From assembly GCA_030848705.1 (NCBI GenBank), contig CM061238.1:79012685-79076684 (forward strand): 64,000 nucleotides of DNA. Reading direction: 5' to 3'. Each line of letters begins with the position of its first letter. The first letter of the stretch is position 1. Shown here piece by piece: positions 30,052 to 40,900 of the stretch. Source of the DNA: Heracleum sosnowskyi (Eukaryota > Streptophyta > Magnoliopsida > Apiales > Apiaceae). Both the position numbers and the translations under genes were made by a program. Below the pieces are notes generated by a model. The model made no database searches. It saw only the letters and a list, made by a program, of their open reading frames with translations, and was not told where the DNA came from.

Positions 30052-32769
30052 ACTTAAAACCCGTGCGATACACGGACCGTTTTTAATAATTTATTACTTT
30101 ATTATTTATATTCAATATTTTATTAATTGTATTTGTTAAAAAATATAAATAGGCATGTTAAAGTAGGTTAACTTTTTAAAATAATTAAAAGAATTAAAAT
30201 AGGTGTTAAAATAAATAAATAATGTTTTGCCCATGATATTTTTGGAAAATTAGCATTTTTAGTAAGAGAAATTTGAAAAGATAACATGTTTTATTCGTAA
30301 TTGGCAGTGATATTTTTGGAAAAGGAGATTTTGTTAGAAATAATAGAAAAAATAATGTGTTTTAGCTGAAAAAGTGTTAAAATAAATAAATAAGGGTTTG
30401 CCCGTGATATTTTTGGAAAAGTAGGGGTTTTAGTAAGATAATTTAGAAAAGGTAACATGTTTTATTTTATTTTAAAAAAGTAATTACCCGTGATATTTTT
30501 GGGAAAAAGGAATTTTGTTAGAAAAAATAATGTGTTTTAGCTGAAAAAGGTAATTTGGATATAAAAAGGTACTTAATAGTTATTATTTTCTTATTTGCGT
30601 TTTAATATCTTATTAATTGCATTTGTTAAAAAAAATAGGCATATTAAAATAGGTAAAAGAAATTTAAATAATTAAAAGCATTAAAATAGCTTTTAAAATA
30701 AATAAATAAGAGTTTATCCGTTATATATGGATTTTAGTATGAAAATATAGAAAAAGTAACATGTTTTAGTTGAAAACGTAAATTGTCCGTGATGTTTTTG
30801 GAAAATAAGGGAATTTTGTTAGGAAAAATAGAAAGATAATGTGTTTTAGCGGAAAAAGGTAATTGGTTATAAATAATAATATTATTATTTAATAATATTT
30901 TCTTATAAATAAGTAAGGGTAATTAAGTAAAAACACTTTGGTACCGACAGTCCAAACTTTTAGTGATTCGTCTATTATATAATAGTATAGATAGATAGTA
31001 CGGATATATTTTTTTCTTGATTTTTTCTTAAATAGTTAATATTTAATATTTTACAAAAATGTTATATGACCGCTGTGAAGCGCGGCTTAATCGACTAGTC
31101 TCTTTATATATATAAAGGAAAACGCTCAGGAGCTCTCAGATTGTCCGAAAGTTATTTATGTATTTTTCTAGAGCTTCTGAATTTTAATTCAATAAAATTA
31201 AATTTCCTTATTTGAAGTCGAATTCATAAGATAGAAAAAATAGCAACTGCCTTTTAAATATTTCCTAATTGAGGAAACTAAATATACAATTTTTATATTC
31301 TTTCCTTTCTCAATTTTAATTCAATAAAATTAAAGTTACTGATTTAAATTTGATTTTATAGAATAGAAAAAATCTCAGTTGCCTTTTTAAATCTTTAATA
31401 ATGGAGTAAACTAAATATACAATTTTAATATTCTTTCCTTTAAAATATTTAATAATGGAAGAAAGTATATATACTATTTTAATATTCAACATCTTTATCT
31501 TTTTATCTTATTAATATTTATCTTCTTTCTCCTTTTATTTATCTTGTTCTTTATATCTTTATCTTTATATCTTTCTTTATATATATATATATATAAATAA
31601 AGGAAAATCCCCAAGAACTCTAGAATCGTTCAATTCATATTTATCTAATTTTCTAGAACTCCTCAATTTTAATTCAATAAAATTAAATTTCCTTATTTAC
31701 ATTCAAATTTTTAGGGAAGACATTCCTTATTTACACTCGAATTTTCAGAAAAGATAATAAATATATAAAAGTCAATCCTATTTAAAATTTAATTAAACAA
31801 ATATTACCTTTTTTTCTAAACTAACTTAAATCCTATTTAAGTTTTAATCTATTTTTCTTGAGTTTCACTATTTTAATTCAATTCGAATTTTTAGGGAAGA
31901 CACTAAATATATTAAAGGCAATCTTATTTAAAATATTTAATTAAACAAAATTAACTTCTTTTCTCAACTAAATTAAATCTTATTGAAGTTTATTATATTT
32001 TTCTAGAGTTTCTCTATTTTTATTCAATAAAAATTAAATTATCTTACTTAGATTCGAATTTATAGGGAAGACAATAAATATATAAAAATCAATGTTTTTT
32101 AGAATTAAATCTTTATTTTAACGTTATATTACAATCCTATTTATGATTTAATATTTATAAATATTTATATTATAATCATATTTAGAATTTAATCTTTGTT
32201 TTATCTTTATATTATATTTTAAATTGCCTATAAAAGTATGACATACTAATTAGTTCTCCTCACGTCAAAAATTTGAGGATTTTATGATAATTCGTGTGCA
32301 TTAATAACATTGCATATTGATGATAATTGTTTGTATATTTTAATTTATTTTCTTCTTTCTAACATCAATAACTTGAGCTTTTGCAGGTTATATATATGCA
32401 TGGCATGGTTAGAGATCTATTGTACATTGTAATAGGCTGCACAAGAAGAAGTGTGCGGATACAATTTTTTCTAATTTGTTTTAGTTGATTTCTACATTTA
32501 ATAATAATTATATTGAATGTTATCTTTTTATATAGTTTTTGATATATTCTTTTTGTGATTTTGGGACGTAATTAAAGTTATTCAATACTATTATCTTATA
32601 AATTTATTAATTAATCATATTTAGAGAATTGAAATCCCTTGCTTGCATTCAAATTCACAGGAAAGATAATGATTATATAAAAATCGATTATGTTTCTATT
32701 ATTAACCTTTTATATTATAATGATGCACATGTACGCACTAAAAAAGTTTTATTATAACGTCTAAGAATA

Positions 32770-33180
32770 TTTAAGAAATTTGTAATTTTTGTGATAATAC
32801 AAATAGTTGAATTTTGAAGCGGTGGTTAGTAATTAAATTTTTATTATTTCTTAATTTTATTATTTTTAATTTATATGTATTTAGTGCAATGGGAGTCGGC
32901 TGAAGAAAGTATGACACAAAATCGACATATAAAGTCTAGGGATATTTAAAGAATTTGTAATTTTTGTTATGATACTAATAATTGAAGTTTGAAATGGTGG
33001 TTAATACTTAAATTATATTGTTGCATGTTTTTAGTATTATTTATTTGTATGTACATCTGCAACGGGCGTCGGCTCAAAAAACATGATACAAAATCGGCAT
33101 ATAAAGTCCAGAGATATTTAAGAAATTTGTAATTTTTGTGATAATACGAATGGTTGAAGTTTGAAGTTGTGGTTAATACT
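32770..33180. repeat. tandem ~174-bp units in Helitron unit 2
   Basis: TTTGAA(G/A)..GTGGTTA anchors at about 32811, 32986 and 33159. Homologous to 29421-29935. Confidence 0.7.
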
Positions 33181-33573
33181 TAAATTTTATTAATTGTATT
33201 TGATAAAAAATAAGTTGACATGTTAAAATAGTTAAACTTTTTTAAACGATTAAAAGAATTAAAATTAGTTTTAAAATAAATAGTCCCGTAAATTGGTCCT
33301 GGTAAATAGGTCTTGGAAATGCCTTTTAATTAGAATAGTTAAATTTATTTTAATTATTATAACTTTTTTAAAATAATTAGGTCATTAAAATAGGTTTAAA
33401 AATAAATAGGGCTGTTACTCGAACCAAGTATATGGTATTAACTGAATTTTGTTAAGGAAAAATAAGTTCATTTAGAAATTTTATTTGTATATCCATCTAT
33501 CTATCTATACTATAAAAGATGAAACATAAAATAGGTACGAAAACTTTTAATGTTTCGAATTTTATAGTATAGT

Positions 33574-33609
<36 letters not shown>
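33574..33609. repeat. (GATA)n microsatellite
   Basis: About nine tetranucleotide units, facing a short ATCTATCT run at 33492-33505 with which it could form an inverted structure. Confidence 0.85.
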
Positions 33610-33710
33610 TATAGATTGATTGATTTTATATTTTTTTTCTTAAATAGTTAATATTTAAAATTTTACAAAAATATTATAGGGCCGCTGCGAAGCGCGGCTT
33701 AGTTGACTAG

Positions 33711-34289
33711 TTATATATATAAAGGAAAACCCCCGAGAGCTATAGAATCACTCGATTCATATTTTTCTAATTTTCTAGAGCTCCTCAATTTTAAATACTT
33801 AAAATTAAACTTCCTTCTTTAAGTCCTATTTTTTAGAAAAGAAAGTCAAAAACTTTACCAAAACTTCCTTTTTTAACTTCTAATTTGTAAAAAAGGTTAT
33901 ACATATAAAAGACAAGTCCCAAAAAATTATAAATCTAATCAAATTTTATAACTAAAATATTTAATATTTAAACTTGTCTCTTCATTATATATATTGAATG
34001 AATGCATCTTTGGTCATGATGTAGGTCGATTGTTTATTAGGTTATGGGGTCTGATAATTTTAATACGTCCTCATCAATTTATTATTTAATCATCCAACAC
34101 CATGTATCTTGCATATGATATAGCATTCATGAATCTGCATCTTATACTACTAATTTTTAAGATTCTTTTTATTTTGGTTGCAGATTAATATGGGCAAGAT
34201 AATTAAGAAAAACACTAGAAGAAAGCAGATGCATGCATGGACAACTTTTAACAGGGTATCATTCTAATCTTTTGAATCTTATTTCTTAT
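33711..34289 (+). mobile_element. third Helitron-like start and AT-rich flank
   Basis: TATATATATAAAGGAAAACC and 'gagctatagaatcactcgattc' repeat the unit-1 start directly after the CTAG of unit 2. I cannot find its 3' end before element H. At 34192-34252 is a short ATG frame (MGKIIKKNTRRKQMHAWTTF) between an AG and a GT, which could be a captured exon. I do not recognise it. Confidence 0.35.
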
Positions 34290-34765
34290 TGTTGTAAGGA
34301 GAATTTCGTACAACAGTGTGTTGGAGGTTTATGGAAAGTGGTGGCTGGACTTGTATGATGACTCCTCAGAAAATTGAATAGAGAATGGGTTCTTTCCCTT
34401 GCTCTTTGCCGAGTGTCAATTGTGTATCATACAAGGTGCCTACGTACCCCTTATATAGGGATCAAGCCTCACGTAGTTCTTGGAAAACAAGTCATCAGAT
34501 AAGCCCATTCAGTCCAAGCCCATAAATAATCAAAGTTTATCCATCCAATGTTCCCATAAATAGTTCAAGATTTATCAATCCACCTCACGTTCCCATAAAT
34601 AGTTCAAGGTTTATCAATCCACCTCACGTTCCCATAAATAGTCCGGTCTTCACACGTTTTCCTACAATCTCGCGGCATCTCCGCATTTCTTTCCATGATT
34701 GCAAGTCTGTCCCGTGTCAACCAAAAAACATCCATTCCGTAAATAGGAATTTCCATATTTCGCAC
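34290..34765 (-). repeat. 3' LTR of H, left half
   Basis: Starts TGTTGTAAGGAG. Contains an element-strand TATA box (CTATATAA, plus 34451-34458) and a tandem 'cacgttcccataaatagtycaag' repeat at about 34545-34645. It is interrupted at 34766 by element G; 34761-34765 is G's target copy (cgcac). Confidence 0.65.
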
Positions 34766-36198
34766 TGTTGGTAATATTTTTGTTGTTCGTTCGCAGGGAA
34801 GGACTAATTTGTAGAATCAAGTTCAAGTATTATATTTCTCACAATTTAGAAGTGTGTAAAGAATGTTTGGTTTGTTTTTAAACTAAATTAAACTAATTAT
34901 TAATCGAGAATAAAATATATGAGAAAACAATCCAAGAACTGGGGTTCTTCACTTGGTATCAATACACATTCAATATTTTTGTGATATCTACATTCTTACT
35001 CTGCTGAAAACAATTCTTCTAAGGTTATATTGTTCCCTTCCAAGACACAATATAATATTTACAACTACACCTTAATTGTCACTTCCGTGATACAATCAAA
35101 GTACAATCATAAATTATTACGCTCCAAGAATTATAAGTCTCACAACCCTCCTATTAACTTTCCAATCAAATATTCGAGTTATGTCCGTTAAATCATGTAC
35201 TAAAAATGCAACTCCTCTTCCAATTCGTTACAATTCCTAAAATCCAAACAAAGGTTCATGACTTCCCTAATTGTATTAATCCCTCAATAACAGATCAGCA
35301 AGCAAGAACATCACAAATAATCAAACACACATGATAACCAAGGAATACTACCCAATCCTCAGATTTAAGATTTAGTTACGCATAATTGAATTAACAAAAC
35401 AAGAATCAAAAGAAATAGAATAAAACATAATTAAAAGAGTATAGAAAATAAACCTTTAATCTCAAATCTTGGAAGAAAGTAATTGATCTCCAAAAAATCC
35501 CTAAAAGATGAATGTTAACTGTATCTCTCAAAAAATATGTTTTTCGATCCTCTAAAAATAAATAACCTAGTTGTCTTTTTATAGTCCTAGAAGAAGTAAT
35601 TAGTTGACCCAAATAAATTAGGCCCAACACATTCTGACCCGGTTTGGAAATAATATTTCCACCAAAGGAATACAGTTTCGATGCAAAACAGGAGGTAACT
35701 AGCGCTCTTGCGCTTCCATTTGGCGCTCTTGCGCTTCAGGATCCCTGGATTTTTCTCTGAACAACTAAAAATGGCGCTCTTGCTCAAGAAAATGGCGCTC
35801 TTGCGCTTCCTAAGGCGCTCTTGCGCAAGAAATTGGCGCTCTTGCGCCTTACAGCTCCTGGAAAAATGCCCAGCAATGTAGAAAATTTCCGTGGCTTCGC
35901 GTGAGCTGTTGAATCGTCAGAATCGGACTTGTAGAACTCCAGATATGGCCAAAACCGTGAGAGCTTCGCAACTTGAGTTCAAGTCATCAATTTAAGCCGA
36001 TATGAAGCATTCCAAGTGGATTAAAAATCCACTTATCACCCAAATCATTGAACAATGCTCGATTTCTTTCAACTTGGCAAATATTTATTTCCTGCAATAA
36101 ACTCCAATAAAACTTATTAAATCGACACGATTATTCGCAAAAGCACCATAATTGTGGGAATAAAATCCTCTAAAATATATATAAAATATATTCTATCA
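34766..36198 (-). repeat. 3' LTR of element G
   Basis: TGTTGGTAA...TCTATCA. An element-strand TATA-like CTATAAAAA lies at plus 35576-35584. Six GGCGCTCTTGCGC-type palindromic units are at 35701-35850. Confidence 0.95.
35701..35850. repeat. GGCGCTCTTGCGC array, G 3' LTR
   Basis: Six copies of GCGCTCTTGC(G/T)C, an imperfect palindrome, at 15-40 base spacing. In a region that is otherwise AT-rich, this is a marked GC island. Confidence 0.85.
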
Positions 36199-36213
36199 AA
36201 TATCCCCACACTT
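36199..36213 (-). other. polypurine tract of element G
   Basis: AAGTGTGGGGATATT on the minus strand next to the 3' LTR, the form typical of Athila elements. Confidence 0.9.
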
Positions 36214-36982
36214 AGCACTTTGCGCGTCCTCGTGCAAACTAAAATAATAACTACACTAACTAATTAGTACCACTTTCGTAGGTGATCACGGTTGCATTTA
36301 ACACATGCAACAAGTCCTTTAAACCCCTAGGTAGCCCTAGTGGACGAGTAAGGTCTCGTGAGGGCTTATAGGGAATATACCCACAAAATCCATCTAGCTC
36401 ATGCAAAAGGTCACATATCAACACAACACCACACACACAAAGTCCTCTAGTGTCATATCAACTCAAGAATCAAAGTGAATATGCAATGCCTTGGTGTCTA
36501 AGGTGCAAGTATCCACATAGCACACTCAAATCACATGTATAACATCATAGAATTCCATGTCAAATGCAAAAATCATTGGTAAACATGCTAAGCACACAAG
36601 AGCACATCTTTGAGATAAAATCTGGGATCTCCTATGCAAAAGCAACAACTCACCGTTCACTCACAAAAGATATTCTCTTCAAACAAGTGGTAAGTGTATC
36701 ACTCAACTCCAACAATATCATAAGCATGCTTTACACGTGGTATCAATCTAACCCTCAACGCAACATACACAATCAATGACAATCAAAAGGTCTTTATTCG
36801 GGTTGTAACGTGGGCTAGGGACAAGGTATGTCAAGTAAAGCCAAAGAGGGTTAAGTCAAAAGCTAGTACTCAACAATAAAATTAACAACTCCCATACTTT
36901 CATCCCCACACTTGAACTTTTATTTATAACAACTTGACTAATCGAATCAAAGTAGGATCATAAAATGTAAGAATGCTCTCAA

Positions 36983-37016
<34 letters not shown>

Positions 37017-37903
37017 TTTTTTCGAGAGAGCTAATAACAAGCACGAACAATGATCCCTTGATATTTAACAAATTTCGACTAACAAGCACACAACCCAACT
37101 CAATATTCCCCCCAAAGTTATGATCATCAATAACCCCCCTTCATGCACACCTTATTACTCCCTTAAGAACAATACTAGCCTTTGACAATTGGGTTCAAAT
37201 TTTAATGTAAGGCCAATACAATAAAAAGGATAATGGCAAGTACGTGGTGTGTCACCGAAAAAATAAGATTAGGCCCAACGGGTTAACTAATGGATCATGT
37301 ATAAATGGTTTGGTAATATGGGAAATATAAGGTTAAACTATTGCCTTTATCATGTTGTCATCAATTAATGTCATGCATCTCAAGAAAGACCTCAAACACG
37401 TGCTAGCAATGCAAATAACAAGTGGACACTCAAGCAAACGAAAAATAATGCAAAAGATATGCATATAGGCTCAAAACTCGCTTGGTGTGTAAAAGCACAA
37501 TCAATCCCAAATAGAAGTCTCTCTAACATACCTACTTGTACTTAAAGCATCTAAACCAAATTATCTTGCACATATTCATGTCATTCTAATCCCTTACCAC
37601 ATTCAATAAGTCTACCAGCTTCAACTCGCTAGTGTAAGTGTGTGCACAAGAACATCACATATCACTTCTCAATCAAAAGTATCCATAAACACAAGATTTC
37701 TAACAGCATGCATGGGTGCATTAAAACACGTAAACTTCACAAGGCTAGAATTAGACTTACAACACATGAGACACATCCCCACACTTAAATGGGTCAATGT
37801 CCTCATTGACACACACTATAGAAAAACAATAAAGAAATACTCACAATACATGGGTTGCCTCCCACGAAGCGCTCGTTTAACGTCATTAGCTTGACGCCGA
37901 TTC
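36214..37903. other. non-coding 3' region of element G
   Basis: 1.7 kb between pol and the PPT with no credible ORF on either strand. Small plus-strand frames at 36564 and 37640 have no recognisable content. A (TTA)n run lies at 36985-37015. Confidence 0.7.
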
Positions 37904-40900
37904 TCAACCGATGATAGGGTCTTGGAGGTGAAGAATGCTCATTCCTCGCTCCACTGTTTCTCCCAGCAGGTATGGCTTCAGTCTTTGCCCGTTCACCTTG
38001 AAGACATCTGACCCTTCTCTGATAATCTCACAAACCCCATTAGGATAGACCTTCACAATCTCAAAAGGTCCGGACCATCGTGATATGAGCTTTCCGGGAA
38101 ACAAACGGAGTCTTGAATTGAACAATAGAACATGTTGCCCAACCTCAAATTCCTTCTTCTGAATGTGCTTGTCATGCCACAATTTGGTCTTCTCCTTGTA
38201 GATACTAGCATTCTCATAAGATTGGAGCCTAATCTCTTCAAGCTCTCCAAGTTGAAGCAAACGCTTCTCTCCCGCAGCTTTTAGATCAAAATTCAAATTC
38301 CTCGTAGCCCAAAATGCCTTATGCTGAAGTTCCACCGGCAAATGACATGGCTTCCCAAAGACCAACCTATATGGAGACATCCCAATAGGTGTTTTAAAAG
38401 CTGTCCTATATGCCCAAAGAGCATCATCAAGCTTTGTTGACCAATCCTTTCTAGAACTTGCCACTGTCTTCTCCAAAATTGACTTCAGCTCACGATTCGA
38501 AATCTCAACTTGCCCACTTGTTTGCGGATGATAAGGAGTTGCCACCTTTTGTGTCACACCATACTTTTTCAAGAGATCAGCCACCTGTTTATTACAAAAG
38601 TGCGAACCTCCATCATTGATAATAGCCCTTGGCACTCCAAATCTAGTGAACACATGCTTCTTTAAGAACTTCTTCACAATTCTAGCATCGTTAGTAGGAG
38701 ACGCAATAGCTTCAACCCATTTAGAAACATAATCAACTCCCACCAAAATATACTGGTTCCCATAAGAAGACGGAAATGGACCCATGAAATCCATCCCCCA
38801 CACATCAAAAATCTCTACCTCAAGAATAGACTGTAATGGCATCTCGTTTCTCCTCGAAATATTCCCAACTCGTTGACATCTATCACATTTAGCCACATAA
38901 TCTCTAGCATCTTGATGCATGGTTGGCCAATAAAAACCTGACTGCAAAATCTTAGCCACTGTCTTCATGCTACTGTTATGACCTCCACACTCTAGAGAAT
39001 GACAATGCCTGAAAATATGAGGAACTTCATCATGAGGTACACATCTACGAAACATTCCATCAGCGCATTCCTTGTAAAGCAGTGGCTCCTCCCAATAGTA
39101 GTGCTTCACATCATAAAAGAACTTCTTCTTCTGATTATAAGAGAGAGTATCAGGTACAACTCCTCCCACAATGTAGTTCACAAAATCTGCATACCATGGT
39201 GTAGACATAGACACAACTAGAAGCTGCTCCTCCGGAAATTTATCATTAATAGGCATTGCACCACCTACCTCTCCATCTCCTTGGTCCAACCTAGATAAAT
39301 GATCAGCTACCAAGTTCTCGCACCCTTTCTTATCTCGAATCTCAAGATCAAATTCCTGGAGTAAAAGAATCCAACGAACTAGACGAGGCTTTGCATCCTT
39401 CTTTGTCATCAAGAAACGAATCGCAGCATGATCCGAATAGACAATCACCTTAGACCCAACAAGATAGGATCTAAATTTATCAAGTGCAAATACCACTGCA
39501 AGTAGCTCTTTCTCAGTAGTGGAATAGTTAATTTGTGCATCATCAAGAGTCTTGCTTGCATAAGCTATCACATGCATCCTCTTCTCCTTCTTCTGCCCAA
39601 GAACAACACCCACAGCATAGTCACTAGCATCACACATGAGCTCAAATGGCAAGCTCCAATCGGGCGATGTAACTATGGGTGCAGAAGTAAGTTCCTTCTT
39701 CAACCTGTTAAAAGCATCAAGACAACTTTCATCAAAGTCAAAAACACGATCCTTTTCGAGAAGATTGCAGAGTGGCCGAGCTAACTTGGAGAAATCCTTG
39801 ATGAACCGTCGATAAAAACCAGCATGCCCAAGAAAGCTTCGAATACCTTTCACAGATGAAGGTGGAGGCAATTTTTCAATAACTTCAATTTTTGCTCTAT
39901 CGACCTCAATGCCTCTACTAGAGATTTTATGCCCAAGCACAATGCCTTCCTTCACCATAAAGTGACACTTCTCCCAATTAAGAACAAGATTCGTTTCAGT
40001 ACATCTCTGCAACACCTTTGATAAACTGGCTAGACATGAATCAAAGGAAGAACCATATACAGTGAAGTCATCCATGAAGACCTCCATGCCTCTACCTATG
40101 AAATCGGAGAAAATGTGATTCATGAGCCGTTGAAATGTCGAAGGACCATTACACAAACCAAAAGGAAGCCTCCGATAAGCAAAAGTGCCATAAGGACAAG
40201 TAAAGGTGGTCTTCTCTTGATCTTCGGGTGCAATAGGAATCTGAAAATAGCCCGAGAATCCATCCAGAAAGTTGTAGTACTCATTACCTGCCAACCTTTC
40301 GAGCATCTGATCAATGAATGGGAGGGGAAAGTGATCCTTGCGAGTAGCGTTATTCAACTTCCTGTAATCAATGCAAACTCTCCAACCTGTTACTGTTCTT
40401 GTAGGAATCAACTCATTCTTCTCATTTTGAACAACAGTCATCCCACCTTTCTTAGGCACAACATGAATAGGACTTACCCATTTACTGTGTGGAACTGAAT
40501 AAATGATACCAGCATCAAGCAACTTAGTGATTTCTTTCTTCACCACCTCTTGCAAATTTGGATTCAGTCTTCTTTGGCCCTCTATCACAGGCTTATGATC
40601 ATCTTCTAAGGCAATTCTATGCATGCAAAGAGCAGGGCTAATTCCATTGATATCTTCAATTGACCAACCAATAGCTGATTTATATTGCCGAAGAACATGT
40701 AACAACTTTTCTAGCTCATCATCACTAAGTAAAGCAGAAACTACCACAGGATATGTATCATTCGGACCAAGAAAAGCATACCTCAAATTATCAGGTAGAG
40801 GTTTAAGTTCAACCTGTGGTGCCTCTGACAGAGTAAAAACCATCTCAACTTCTTTATCTCGTACAACGAGTGCTTCTTCTTCCACTACATCTTCTAACAC

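Larger units (their letters stand above)
27931..31098 (+). mobile_element. non-autonomous Helitron-like unit 1
   Basis: Begins TCTTTATATATATAAAG, followed by an 'aaaaccccaggagctctagaatcg' type start that recurs at three other places. Ends with the GC hairpin CCGCTGTGAAGCGCGG and CGACTAG (CTAG at 31095-31098). No Rep/helicase ORF. Contains three ~174-bp tandem units (29421-29935) and a (TA)n tract. A second start-like motif, CCGTGCGATACACGG (30061-30075), just after the (TA)n suggests another Helitron nested within. Confidence 0.6.
31099..33710 (+). mobile_element. non-autonomous Helitron-like unit 2
   Basis: Starts TCTCTTTATATATATAAAGG immediately after the CTAG of unit 1 and ends with hairpin GCCGCTGCGAAGCGCGGC (33681-33698) and GACTAG (CTAG 33707-33710). 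A second internal start copy at about 31568-31625 suggests a truncated unit in front. From there it aligns with unit 1 (for example 32227 TTGCCTATAAAAGTATG against 28683). No ORF. Confidence 0.6.

Noticed and set aside
34192..34252. exon of a host gene (MGKIIKKNTRRKQ)
   Set aside because: Too short, family not recognised, no neighbouring exon found; mentioned only as a possible captured fragment.
36564..37894. small plus-strand ORFs in the Athila 3' region as possible antisense genes
   Set aside because: No promoter, poor codon pattern and no domain; unlike the ORF at 6830, nothing supports them.
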